From Erwinia persicina (GTDB taxonomy: Bacteria; Pseudomonadota; Gammaproteobacteria; Enterobacterales; Enterobacteriaceae), in contig NZ_JACYMO010000001.1 of assembly GCF_014838825.1 (NCBI RefSeq), positions 822,829 to 886,828 of the forward strand: a stretch of DNA of 64,000 nt, written 5' to 3'. A program made the translations under genes and the position numbers. Shown piece after piece: positions 1 to 8,213 of the stretch. Numbering within the stretch: position 1 is the first letter of the stretch; each line of letters opens with the position of its first letter. Below the pieces are notes generated by a model. It ran no database searches, was not told where the DNA came from, and saw only the letters and a list, made by a program, of their open reading frames with translations.

Positions 1-630
1 CATTTTATTGAAGTAATGGTCAGTCATTGACAGGGCATTTTGCTGATATTCCACACCCAGTACCGGATGGCGATAGTCAGTCCGGTGATAGGTATTTTTA
101 CTCGACACACTCAGACAGATCACCGGTGCTTTAGAAAAATGGCTTTTATAGGTATCCGAATTGACGAAACTTTTAAATAAGTTACCGTGCAGGTCACCGA
201 AATTGTCGGGCGTACTGAATTCAGTGCTGTTCCTGTTGTGCTCTAACAGAACGACGCTAAAGTCATAATCACGCACGTAAGAGGAGAAATTATTGCCGGT
301 GATACCCTCAATACGCTCGCCCGTTTTATGGTCCACAATATGGTTTTTCAGTATTTCGATCACCGGAAAGGGAATACCTTTCCCTTCAACATCCATGGCT
401 ACAGAAATAATTTCCAGCTCAACGGAATAACGATCGCCCTGTGGATTATCCTGACAGGCGAGAGTATTAAAACGGTCGTCGATCATTTTCAGCGCATTGC
501 GCAGATTGTCCTGACGCTTGTCCCCTCTGGCCAAATTAGCAAAGTTGGTCGTAATACGCGTATTTTCAGAGGGATTATAATTTTCGTCAAAAGTAAGGCT
601 TTTAATCGTAAATTTTAATTGATTATTCAT
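1..630 (-). CDS. DUF1852 family protein, 3' end beyond window
   Basis: Only the first 210 codons are visible; the reading frame is open to the left edge. I recognise a DUF1852 protein from the N-terminal MNNQLKFTIKSLTFDENY and the later segments TTNFANLARG, GNNFSSYVRDYDFSV and PVICLSVSSKNTYHRT. In other bacteria DUF1852 genes often neighbour a cobalamin-independent methionine synthase gene, which suggests a role in methionine metabolism; the activity is not known to me and the neighbour would lie outside this window. The ATG at 630 is chosen because an AGGACA ribosome site sits just upstream and the family similarity starts there. A MetR-like sequence (TGAA-N5-TTCT, 664..676) lies upstream and would fit, but it is short. 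Confidence 0.8.
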   Translation of the reverse strand, partial: MNNQLKFTIKSLTFDENYNPSENTRITTNFANLARGDKRQDNLRNALKMIDDRFNTLACQDNPQGDRYSVELEIISVAMDVEGKGIPFPVIEILKNHIVDHKTGERIEGITGNNFSSYVRDYDFSVVLLEHNRNSTEFSTPDNFGDLHGNLFKSFVNSDTYKSHFSKAPVICLSVSSKNTYHRTDYRHPVLGVEYQQNALSMTDHYFNKM

Positions 631-953
631 CGTTAGCTTGTCCTGATTTCTGATATAAAAACCTGAAGGTATTTCTTGCTTTTTCAGTGTTTTTTACTTT
701 AATTTTTCTGGTTTTCTTATTCAGTCATCTTCATACTGGCCAGAGCTTATTGCATGGCTTATTTATGACAGAGTCGCTGAATGAGTAAAAGTGATTTAAT
801 TTCACCGCTGCATGAGTCATCTTCATGATCGGTAGGCAGGAGCGGTTCTGGCATCATGGCTGAAGCGCTGACTGAGCGGGGCCTCTGCTGGACGCGGAAG
901 AGACAAGGGCCGGTGACGTCATCACGATGACGCGTTATCAGGAACAGGCAAAC
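631..953. other. Intergenic region upstream of the DUF1852 gene
   Basis: No convincing gene. Bases 640-730 are AT-rich and should hold the promoter of the minus-strand DUF1852 gene. TGAA-N5-TTCT at 664..676 matches the MetR consensus TGAA-N5-TTCA at seven of eight positions, which is suggestive only. Open frames at 759-1154 and 1010-1234 on the minus strand overlap the DUF6434 gene and show no protein-like features. Confidence 0.3.
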
Positions 954-1163
954 ATGAAAACTGACTGGCACAGCGCCGCGCTGACCCCTGAAACCCTGGT
1001 GGATGCAGGCTATAAAAATACGCAAAACGTCCGCCGCTTTATGATCGCACAGTGCGGTGAACGCTTTCGCTTCGACCGCGACTTTATGGCATGGATACGA
1101 AATGACACGCGCAAAACTCTGGCGGAGGTTGTCGCCGAGTGGAAGCGCAGACATCCGGCATGA
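954..1163 (+). CDS. DUF6434 domain protein (69 aa)
   Basis: A small protein that I match to DUF6434 from the pattern DWHSAALTPETLVDAGYKNT, then NVRRFMIAQCGE, FDRDFMAWI and a C-terminal AEVVAEWKRR. In many genomes this domain follows a SAP DNA-binding motif; here it stands alone. Its function is unknown to me, though the SAP association hints at nucleic-acid contact. The frame is open back to 927, but the ATG at 954 has AGGAACAGG just upstream and begins right at the domain, so I prefer it. No operon partner: the next gene is on the other strand. Confidence 0.6.
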   Translation: MKTDWHSAALTPETLVDAGYKNTQNVRRFMIAQCGERFRFDRDFMAWIRNDTRKTLAEVVAEWKRRHPA

Positions 1164-1390
1164 AAGTCATTATGAGTGCAGATATAGCCAGACCTGGCAG
1201 AATGGCAAAACACATCGCCACAACGCTTCAGCACAGCAGCTTTATATGCTTTGTTTAGAAGTCCGCTATTCGCTCACTGCGAACCTTTAGCTCGTTTGCT
1301 TTGTGCCAGGAGGGGATATTGCAAACTCCTTTGTGTATTCAAATACAGCAGCGACTCAACCATTACAGGCAAATGGGCCGCCAATTCCCC

Positions 1391-1741
1391 CTAGATAAGA
1401 ATGATACCAAACCGTTTCAGCAGCAGCGCCCAGAGCGCGAAGAGCAGTACCGTAACTGCGCAGGAGATTAATAGCGTGAACCAGAAGCCAATGCGTTGAT
1501 AAAGAAAAGGAAACAGGATGAACATTGGTAAGGTTGGAACTACATACCAGAAAGTGTACCAGGCATGAGCGGCGATCTTCTCCTGCGTCTGCCCTTCGAG
1601 TTTCATCCAGACAAGCACCAGTACAGTGACCAGTGGTAAGGCAGCCAGCAGGCCGCCCAGGCGATCGCTGCGCTTTGCCGTTTCTGAAATCAGCACCACC
1701 ATAAAGGCGGTAATAGCATATTTGGAGATGAGCCAGAGCAT
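1391..1741 (-). CDS. DUF3147 family membrane protein (116 aa)
   Basis: A short integral membrane protein with about four hydrophobic segments. It carries the family pattern MLWLISKYAITAFMVVLISE followed by AKRSDRLGGLLAALPLVT, then HAWYTFWYVVPTLPMF. I recognise this as DUF3147, a family of unknown function seen in many proteobacteria. The ATG at 1741 follows GGGACA and begins directly with the first membrane segment; an upstream ATG at 1762 would add MIINGTT and lacks a good ribosome site. Stand-alone gene. Confidence 0.7.
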   Translation of the reverse strand: MLWLISKYAITAFMVVLISETAKRSDRLGGLLAALPLVTVLVLVWMKLEGQTQEKIAAHAWYTFWYVVPTLPMFILFPFLYQRIGFWFTLLISCAVTVLLFALWALLLKRFGIILI

Positions 1742-1783
1742 AGTTGTCCCGTTAATTATCATTGAGCCTGCGAACCGGATTGT

Positions 1784-2030
1784 TTATTTCAGATAAGAAC
1801 GAATAACTGCCATAGTCTCTTCCAGATCTTCGCTTCTTTCCTGCACGTAGCACTTTCATTCATCAGGGTTCCCGGATAGGCCCTTCCAGCCGTTCGCTCA
1901 TCAGCCCATTATTAGCCCTCGTACCGCAGCGACCTGCTGCTGCACCTTCAGACACTCTTCTCCAGATTCAAGGGCATTTTCCAGCGAGGCCGCCTGTCAT
2001 TTATACGTCGTACACACGTAAGCAATTTTA
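1784..2030 (-). pseudogene. Decayed coding remnant, unrecognised
   Basis: Reading the minus strand from about 2030 to a stop at 1784, one frame keeps protein-like stretches broken by stop codons: QAASLENALESGEECLKVQQ, VAAVRGLIMG, two stops, then another stop, then CYVQERSEDLEETMAVIRSY before the final stop. The glutamate- and leucine-rich helical composition and the shared frame suggest an old small gene destroyed by point mutations. I cannot name the family. The rest of 1742-2184 shows nothing beyond the leader of the next gene. Confidence 0.3.
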
Positions 2031-2184
2031 TTCGAACGTCCACTCCCCGCTCATAGCGTACACCCTGGGTTTACCGCCGCTGCGCAATTATCCAGTCCCT
2101 TTCCTGGTTGACTTCAAACACCGCTGCTCACCCGATATACTCTTTTACCTGTCGTTCACGCTTTGTAAAAACAAGAGGCTAACG

Positions 2185-2670
2185 TTGAATATTGTCTTAG
2201 AAAAATTCAGTCAACAGGACTTTGCTGACTATTTTAAGCTGGTCAGCAATGCACAGGTGATGGCGATGATCACCGAGCGTGCTGTCCCCCATGATGAAGC
2301 CCGCCGCGATTATGACCAGCTGTTAAAAGACAATGCGGAATCCGCAGAGCTGGGGCATTTCAGGATTTCAGATGCGCAGGATGGCCACTTCATCGGACTG
2401 GGTAAACTGTTGCCGCTTGCTGACCCGCCCGGGACCGCGGAGCTGGGGTATATGCTGCTACCGGATTACTGGGGCAAAGGCATTGCCAGCCAGGTTGCCG
2501 CGTGGCTGATGGATCGGGCGCACCACGCTACAGCGTTAACCCACCTGATAGCCATCATCGATCCTGCGAATCTGGCCTCAAGAAAAATTCTCATCAATCA
2601 CCATTTCACGTCGCAGGAGTTCAGGGAGTTCGACGGTCTGCCTGGCGAGATTCTGGGCCGGGCGCTGTAA
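2185..2670 (+). CDS. GNAT family N-acetyltransferase, RimJ/RimL type
   Basis: A 161-residue single-domain GNAT protein that should transfer acetyl from acetyl-CoA to an amine; the substrate cannot be read from sequence. The core is visible at about residues 85-115: ELGYMLLPDYWGKGIASQVA, where the strand-4 pattern ELGY and the pyrophosphate-binding loop WGKGIAS match ribosomal-protein acetyltransferase-like members. The C-terminal NLASRKILINHHF is the usual helix after motif A. The start is TTG at 2185, supported by AAGAGG seven bases upstream; no in-frame ATG fits. It is followed by convergent yajD. Confidence 0.8.
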   Translation: MNIVLEKFSQQDFADYFKLVSNAQVMAMITERAVPHDEARRDYDQLLKDNAESAELGHFRISDAQDGHFIGLGKLLPLADPPGTAELGYMLLPDYWGKGIASQVAAWLMDRAHHATALTHLIAIIDPANLASRKILINHHFTSQEFREFDGLPGEILGRAL

Positions 2671-2734
2671 AACTCTGTCCCGGCCTGAAAGAACCGGCCC
2701 GTCGCGTTTGCCACGGCCCGGTTCCACCGACAGC

Positions 2735-3082
2735 CTATTTCTTCTTATTCAGCAGCGACTGTAAGTCAGCAAAGGGATTGTAGGTTGCCGCTGCTACGTC
2801 GTTCTGCGCGTCCTCTCCCGCCACCACGCGGGTGCCGTACTGGTCAGCTTCGGTGTACTTCGAGTGTTCGTGATCGTGGCAGTACAGGCACAGCAGCTCC
2901 CAGTTGCTGCCGTCTTCCGGGTTATTGGTATGGTCGTGATCGATATGGTGAACCGTTAATTCACGCAGGTTGGAATAAACAAATTCGCGGGCGCAGCGTC
3001 CGCAGACCCACGGATAAATTTTCAGGGCTTTTTCACGGTAGCCGCTTTCCAGCCGCGCGTAGTTTTTGGGGATCAGAGCCAT
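2735..3082 (-). CDS. yajD: YajD-like HNH endonuclease domain protein
   Basis: A 115-residue protein that matches E. coli YajD over its length. It has the HNH nuclease layout: a zinc knuckle CGRCAREF at about residue 27, the HNH core LTVHHIDHDHTNNPEDGSN, and a second cysteine pair LLCLYCHDHEH. The family is predicted to bind zinc and cut DNA, but no cellular role is established. It is a single gene converging on the acetyltransferase, with an ATG start at 3082. Confidence 0.88.
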   Translation of the reverse strand: MALIPKNYARLESGYREKALKIYPWVCGRCAREFVYSNLRELTVHHIDHDHTNNPEDGSNWELLCLYCHDHEHSKYTEADQYGTRVVAGEDAQNDVAAATYNPFADLQSLLNKKK

Positions 3083-3189
3083 TGCCGGTGTTACCTGTCA
3101 CAGAGGGATTATTGTCGATTGGCTGCCAATATAGCCCACAATGAACGGAAGGAAAAATGAAAGAGAACCCGGTTTTATCTTCGGAGTGA

Positions 3190-3223
3190 CAGACACCCCC
3201 GCACCCGAGGTGGGGGGTGTCTG
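3190..3223. terminator. Strong stem-loop downstream of the ABC operon
   Basis: A near-perfect inverted repeat, CAGACACCCC pairing with GGGGTGTCTG, lies 8 bases after the stop of the first ABC operon (minus strand) and about 105 bases upstream of the yajD start. There is no clear U tract on either side, so termination is likely but not certain. Confidence 0.45.
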
Positions 3224-3230
3224 CCTGAGA

Positions 3231-4661
3231 TTATACGATCGCGGCCTCCTGACTCAGCATGGAAGGGGCATGCTCCTCACCAAAGCGAATACGCCGGTGG
3301 CTGATGTGGTCAATCAGCGCCTGATCATGGCTGACCACCAGCAGCGCACAGTTTTGCCCCGCAGCCACTTCCACCAGCAGCTCAATGGTCTGCTGCTGGG
3401 TCAGCAGATCGAGCCGTGACGTCGGCTCATCGGCAAACAGAAACACCGGATCCAGCAACAGCACGCGCAGCAGGGCAAAACGCTGCAGCTCACCGCCGGA
3501 GATCTCGCCGGGGTGGCGATCGAGCAGCAGCGGGCGCAGCTTCAGACGCGCCATCAGCGGCGCAATGCGGTCGCCGTTCAGCCGGTGCCGTTTCACCACG
3601 TCGCCCAGCGCCTGACGCAGCGTCACGCGCGGGGCAAAGGCAGAAGGCGGATCCTGGAATATTTTCTGATAGCGCACTGCCGCTATCTGGCGGTCGCGCA
3701 CCACCGTCCCGCTGTCGGCGGAAAGCAGGCCGAGCAGGATATCGCCGAAGCTGCTCTTGCCGCAGCCGCTGGGGCCGGTAATACCGATAACCTCACCCGC
3801 ATGGATACGCAGTGACTGGTTGCTGAACAGCTGACGTCCGCCGCGATGCAGGCTGAGGTTATGGGCTTCCAGCACCACCTCCCGCGTGGGCACCGCCCGC
3901 CGGTGGGCGGACCAGCGGGACGGATCGGCCGCCAGCAGTGCCTGGGTGTAAGGGTGCTGCGGCTGCGTCAGTACCTGCTCTGCACTCCCCCGCTCGACAA
4001 TCTCGCCGCGCAGCATCACCGCCACCTCGCCGCCAATCTGCCGCGCCAGTTCAATATCATGGGTAATGGTCAGCAGCCCGCCGCCCGCCTGCACTTCCTG
4101 TAACAGCAGCGCGATCACCTCATCGCGCCGCGCCACGTCCAGCCCTTTGGTTGGCTCATCGGCGACGATAATGTTCGCTCCCCCCGCACGTGCAGCGGCA
4201 AAGGCCACGCGCTGGGCCATCCCGCCGGACAGCGCCTGTGGCAGGCGATCTGCCGCTCCGGCCACGCCCAGCGCCGCCAGATCGTCCCGCGCCGCTTCCC
4301 GCGCCGGTCCCTTCTTCATGCCGCGCAGAAAACGGTAGCTCTCTGCCACCTGTTCCCCCGCCCGCATGGTCGGGTCAAGCGCCAGCCAGGGTTCCTGCGG
4401 CAGGATCCCCAGGGTATGGCCCCAGAGTGCGCGTGCCGGGCGGCTGGCCAGCGGGTGCGCCCTGCCAGCAAAGTGCAGGGTGCCCCCGGCTTCCAGCCCC
4501 GGCGGCAGCGTGCCGATCACCGCCTGAGCCAGCAGGCTTTTACCGGACCCGGTCTCTCCCAGCAGCGTAAATGGCTGTCCGGCCCGCAGGGTGAAGGAGA
4601 TCGGCTGCACCGGCAGGTCGCCGCCGGTCACCGTCGCCTGGTCAATATCCATCAGGATCAT
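3231..4661 (-). CDS. Fused double ATPase of a peptide/nickel/opine ABC importer
   Basis: A 476-residue protein with two complete ABC ATPase domains in one chain, equivalent to a DppD-DppF or NikD-NikE pair. Domain 1 has Walker A GETGSGKSLL, signature LSGGMAQRV and Walker B IIVADEPT; domain 2 has GPSGCGKSS, ISGGELQRF and FLFADEPTSRLD. It should hydrolyse ATP on the cytoplasmic face to drive the two permeases encoded just upstream. The frame is open further upstream, but the ATG at 4661 overlaps the permease stop in an ATGA junction and has GGGAGGGAG before it, so this is the start. Last gene of the four-gene operon. Confidence 0.88.
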   Translation of the reverse strand: MILMDIDQATVTGGDLPVQPISFTLRAGQPFTLLGETGSGKSLLAQAVIGTLPPGLEAGGTLHFAGRAHPLASRPARALWGHTLGILPQEPWLALDPTMRAGEQVAESYRFLRGMKKGPAREAARDDLAALGVAGAADRLPQALSGGMAQRVAFAAARAGGANIIVADEPTKGLDVARRDEVIALLLQEVQAGGGLLTITHDIELARQIGGEVAVMLRGEIVERGSAEQVLTQPQHPYTQALLAADPSRWSAHRRAVPTREVVLEAHNLSLHRGGRQLFSNQSLRIHAGEVIGITGPSGCGKSSFGDILLGLLSADSGTVVRDRQIAAVRYQKIFQDPPSAFAPRVTLRQALGDVVKRHRLNGDRIAPLMARLKLRPLLLDRHPGEISGGELQRFALLRVLLLDPVFLFADEPTSRLDLLTQQQTIELLVEVAAGQNCALLVVSHDQALIDHISHRRIRFGEEHAPSMLSQEAAIV

Positions 4662-5461
4662 GATTTCTCCCTCCCTGCCAGCAGCAGCAGACTTAACACC
4701 AGTAAAAAGACCACGGCCACCGGCTGCAACAACGCATAAGGTGCCTCTTCGTAGTACGGCAGCAGTTCGGTCATCATCAGCCCCAGCTCCGGGGTGGGTG
4801 GACGTACGCCAACGCTGACAAAGCCGAGCGCGGCGATCGCCATTACGGCACTGGCCGCACCAAACGCCGCGACGGTCAGCACCACCGGGGCCATCTCCGG
4901 CCACAGATGGCGGCGAAAGATCAGCCACGGACTGAGTCCCAGCAGCCGCGAAGCCTGAACAGCGGGTGAACTCAGCACCGGCCGGGCAATGGCGCGGCTG
5001 ATGCGGAAGTACTCAACCCACAGCAGCAGCGAAATACCGACATACAGCATCACGGCGGAGTCCGGCACCAGCGCGGTGAGCAGCAGCACCAGCAGCAGCC
5101 CCGGCAGCGCGAGAAAAGCATCGGCCAGCAGCGACACGCCCCGGTCGACCACGCCCCCCCGCCAGGCGGCGAGTACTCCAAGCAGGATGCCGGGGATCAT
5201 CGCACTCAGCACGCTAACCAGCGCCAGCCCCAGCGACAGGCGGATGGCCGCCGTCAGGCGGGCAAACAGCGAACGTCCCAGGTGGTCATAGCCAAACGGC
5301 GCGCTGAGGTTGGGCCACTGCAGCGCCAGCATCAGCTTCTGGCGCACCGGATCCTGCGGCCACAGCAGCGGCAGTACAAAAGCAAAGATCACCAGCAGCA
5401 GCAGCAGCGCCGCACCGGTGCGTTGCGCCAGCGAACTGCGGCGCACTATCGTCATCATCAT
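4658..5461 (-). CDS. Peptide/nickel-type ABC permease, DppC/NikC class
   Basis: A 267-residue inner-membrane permease. The N-terminal segment FGYDHLGRSLFARL is the usual mark of DppC/OppC/NikC proteins, and the coupling region ASRLLGLSPWLIFRRHLWPE contacts the ATPase. About six hydrophobic segments can be seen. The ATG at 5461 overlaps the stop of the preceding permease gene as ATGA with GAAGGAAG upstream; the 11 extra codons further upstream are unlikely to be used. Substrate cannot be inferred from the permease. Confidence 0.88.
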   Translation of the reverse strand: MMMTIVRRSSLAQRTGAALLLLLVIFAFVLPLLWPQDPVRQKLMLALQWPNLSAPFGYDHLGRSLFARLTAAIRLSLGLALVSVLSAMIPGILLGVLAAWRGGVVDRGVSLLADAFLALPGLLLVLLLTALVPDSAVMLYVGISLLLWVEYFRISRAIARPVLSSPAVQASRLLGLSPWLIFRRHLWPEMAPVVLTVAAFGAASAVMAIAALGFVSVGVRPPTPELGLMMTELLPYYEEAPYALLQPVAVVFLLVLSLLLLAGREKS

Positions 5462-6393
5462 GCGTTCTTCCTTCGCGGATCCAGCCAGTAACACAGCCCG
5501 TCACTCAGGGCATTGAGCAGGACAAACATCAGCCCCATCACCAGGGCTGTTCCCTGGATCATCGGCACGTCACGGGCAAAAATGGCGTGTACCAGCGCAT
5601 GGCCAATGCCCGGCCAGGCAAACAGGGTTTCCACCACGATCACCCCTTCGATCAGGTAAATAAACTGCACGCTGAGGTAGGTCACCAGCGGCACGCTGAC
5701 GTTGCGCAGTCCGTGACGCCAGAACAGCGTGCGTTCGTTCAGCCCTTTGGTGCGGCCAAACGTATACCAGGCCGCCTCCGTGACCTGGCGCATGGCGTTG
5801 CGCGCCACCCGGCTGGACACCGCCGCCAGCCCGAGCGCCAGCGTCAGCGCCGGCAGCAGCACGTGCTGCACGTTGCCATACCCGGCCGCAGGCAGCCAGC
5901 GCAGGCCGAGGGCGAAAATCAGTACCAGAATCAGGCCGAGCACAAAGTGCGGCAGCGCGCGCAGCGTGGTGGACAGGGCCAGCAGCATCCGGTCAAGCCG
6001 GCCGCCGGGGGACAGTCCGGCGAGGATCCCCAGCGGCGGACCGAGCAGCAGCGACAGCAGCAGCGCCACCGCCGCCAGCAGCAGGGTCTGCCCCAGCTGA
6101 TGACCCACCTCTTCCATCACCGGCGCACCGGAAACCAGCGAGTTACCGGGGTTGAAGTGCAGCAGCTGCACAAACCAGTCGGCCAGCGCCTGCCAGGCCG
6201 GGCGATCCAGCCCCAGCTCCTGCTGAACCGCACTGGCGGCGGCAGCATCCACCCGATCGTAGCCGTAACGCCCGGCGGCGATGCGGTAAGCCATATCCCC
6301 CGGCAGCGAGCGCATCAGGACAAACGTCAGGCCGCCGACCAGCAGCGCCACCAGTCCGGCCTGCAGCAGGCGGTAGCCCAGTATCCGTATCAT
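5458..6393 (-). CDS. Peptide/nickel-type ABC permease, DppB/NikB class
   Basis: A 311-residue permease of the DppB/OppB/NikB class. It begins with RILGYRLLQAG and a first membrane segment, then has the LPGDMAYRIA segment typical of the class. The ATPase-coupling loop AWYTFGRTKGLNERTLFWRH is near residue 210, and FAWPGIGHALVHAI follows before the last membrane helices. The start overlaps the binding-protein stop by four bases (ATGA), showing tight translational coupling. Confidence 0.88.
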   Translation of the reverse strand: MIRILGYRLLQAGLVALLVGGLTFVLMRSLPGDMAYRIAAGRYGYDRVDAAAASAVQQELGLDRPAWQALADWFVQLLHFNPGNSLVSGAPVMEEVGHQLGQTLLLAAVALLLSLLLGPPLGILAGLSPGGRLDRMLLALSTTLRALPHFVLGLILVLIFALGLRWLPAAGYGNVQHVLLPALTLALGLAAVSSRVARNAMRQVTEAAWYTFGRTKGLNERTLFWRHGLRNVSVPLVTYLSVQFIYLIEGVIVVETLFAWPGIGHALVHAIFARDVPMIQGTALVMGLMFVLLNALSDGLCYWLDPRRKNA

Positions 6394-7913
6394 TCAGCCC
6401 ACCCCATCTTTTCCAGCCCAAAGGTACGTTCGAACGGATCGAGAGTAGCCCCGCTCAGGCGTGGGGATACCGCGGCGGTCTGCTGATACCAGGCCACCGG
6501 AATAACCGGCAGGTCGGTTTGCAGAATATGCGTCAGCTGCTGGCGTTCGGCCTGGCTTTTTGCCGGGTCGCGGCCCTGTACCAGATCGGCCAGCGTCTGG
6601 TTAAAAGTGGCGTTGTGCCAGTTCATCGCCCCCCAGTCCCCGCCCTGTGGGGCATAGTCCTGCAGCAACGTCCCCAGCGGATCCGGGGTCAGCGCGAAGT
6701 TACGGGCCACCAGGGCCAGTTCCAGCGTGCCGTCATGATGTTTAGCCGCAATTTCCCCGGCGTTAGTGGCGTTGATCGCAACCTGTATGCCCACCTCACG
6801 CAGCTGCTGCTGGATGGCTGCGGCAATCAGCGGCAGCTCCGGGCGATCGGGATAGGTGGTCAGCGTCAGGGAAAACGGCTTGCCGTTACGCTGCAGCGTG
6901 CCACCGGCTCCCGGCGTCCAGCCCAGTTCTGCCAGCAGCGCCTTCGCCTGCTGTGGCTGACTCGTCAGCGGGGTCAGGCTGGCGTTATGCCACTGCGCCA
7001 CCGACGGGGGAAACAGCTGGCTGGCCGCCGCCGGGTAACGCAGGATCGCCCGGGCGATACCTTCACGATCCAGCGCCATACTCAGCGCCTGACGAACGCG
7101 TACGTCCTTCAGCAGCGGGTGGCCCGCATTGACCTTCAGCAGCACGCTGCGCGGAATGGAGACCGCCAGCAGCTGCACATTGCGGTTATTTTTCAGGCGG
7201 CTGCGGCTGGCAGGATCGAGGTTCAGCACCATATCGGCATTGCCGCTTTCCGCCAGCAGCGCCCGGGTTTCCGCACGTCCTACGGCCATATAGCTGGCCT
7301 GTTCTATGGCAGGCGCTTTGCCCCAGTAGTCGTGAAAACGGGTGACCGTCAGTTTCTGCGGTGCCTGCAGTGAGGTCAGGCGATACGGGCCGCTGCCGAC
7401 AATCTGTACCACTTTATTTTTCGCATCGTAAGCAGCCGGGGCGAGGATCTGGGCGCGGTTTTCCGCCAGCATACTCAGCAATGGGGTAAACGGCTGGCTG
7501 AGGGCAATAACCACTTTTCCCTCTTCGGCACGAATGGCGGTAATCGGGGCTTTATCCAGCAGGCCAGGCTTGCTGCGCGAAACGTCCAGCGCATGGACGA
7601 CGCTCTCTGCCGTCAGCGCGCTGCCATCATGGAACTTTACGTCAGGACGTAGCGTAAAGCGCCACAGCAGGCCGTCGTCAGACACTGTCCAGCTTGTCGC
7701 CAGGCCCGGCAGCGGTTGCCCGGCGGTATCAGCACTGACGAGGGTTTCAACAATCGACATTTTCAGAAAGATATCGCCGGAGAGCGTCGGGTCAGTCCCT
7801 TTGATTTCGAAGGGGGCCACCAGCGCGGCAACCCGCTCAGGGGCTGCGCTGGCCGGGGCGGCTATGGCTGCCAGCATCAGGGCCAGCAGCGGCGAGCGTA
7901 AAAAAGTGTGCAT
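6390..7913 (-). CDS. Periplasmic binding protein of family SBP_bac_5
   Basis: A 507-residue solute-binding protein with a Sec signal peptide (MHTFLRSPLLALMLAAIAAP, cleavage near ASA-APE). Family 5 features are clear: LATSWTVSDDGLLWRFTLR, FHDGSALTAESVVHALD, SGPYRLTSL and VRVRQALSMALDREGI. Members carry peptides, nickel, opine-metal complexes or other ligands, so the substrate is open. It is first in an operon with two permeases and a fused ATPase. A Zur-like palindrome 69-83 bases upstream (7982..7996) suggests that this importer responds to zinc, which would favour a metal-linked ligand over dietary peptides; that is inference. Confidence 0.88.
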   Translation of the reverse strand: MHTFLRSPLLALMLAAIAAPASAAPERVAALVAPFEIKGTDPTLSGDIFLKMSIVETLVSADTAGQPLPGLATSWTVSDDGLLWRFTLRPDVKFHDGSALTAESVVHALDVSRSKPGLLDKAPITAIRAEEGKVVIALSQPFTPLLSMLAENRAQILAPAAYDAKNKVVQIVGSGPYRLTSLQAPQKLTVTRFHDYWGKAPAIEQASYMAVGRAETRALLAESGNADMVLNLDPASRSRLKNNRNVQLLAVSIPRSVLLKVNAGHPLLKDVRVRQALSMALDREGIARAILRYPAAASQLFPPSVAQWHNASLTPLTSQPQQAKALLAELGWTPGAGGTLQRNGKPFSLTLTTYPDRPELPLIAAAIQQQLREVGIQVAINATNAGEIAAKHHDGTLELALVARNFALTPDPLGTLLQDYAPQGGDWGAMNWHNATFNQTLADLVQGRDPAKSQAERQQLTHILQTDLPVIPVAWYQQTAAVSPRLSGATLDPFERTFGLEKMGWAE

Positions 7914-7981
7914 CAGATTATCAATCCTTTATCCAGAGAAACGGAACAGCGCAGGCTGAAGCCCGCGCTGCGGATGATAAC

Positions 7982-7996
7982 TGTTACTTTATAACA
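7982..7996 (-). promoter_or_regulatory. Zur-box-like palindrome upstream of the ABC importer
   Basis: On the minus strand this reads TGTTATAAAGTAACA, with perfect TGTTA/TAACA arms. The known enterobacterial Zur site centres on TGTTATATTATAACA; 12 of 15 bases agree and the mismatches are in the centre. It lies 69-83 bases before the binding-protein ATG, where a promoter is expected. A related factor or chance cannot be excluded. Confidence 0.5.
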
Positions 7997-8213
7997 TTAC
8001 AATTGGCAATCGATGGTTACAGTTCCCCGTATTTAACGGGGATTCTGTGTGCATTGGGATACCGCCTGGGTGTGTCAGTCTTTTTTGTCGCTGACAGTCT
8101 GGCTTCAGGTCTGAGGCCAGTTTAAGCACGCCGGATCGGCAAATCCGCCTCCCTGCGGGCCTCGTCACGCGACGTCCTGTCGCGTGGCGGCCGGCTTACC
8201 TCAAACACGTCCA
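7997..8213. other. Intergenic spacer with several stem-loops
   Basis: No gene is seen between the importer promoter and melB. It contains CCCCGT/ACGGGG (8025..8041), a perfect 8-bp stem CACGCGAC/GTCGCGTG (8166..8186), and a 9-bp stem ACCTCAAAC/GTTTGAGGT (8198..8227) that spans the melB stop codon. The last two lie just after melB and could protect or terminate its transcript, although no U tract follows. Confidence 0.4.

Noticed and set aside
4662..4928. N-terminal extension of the first fused ATPase
   Set aside because: These codons overlap the permease gene, are Arg/Gly/Ala-rich and unlike ABC proteins; the ATGA junction at 4661 explains the start.
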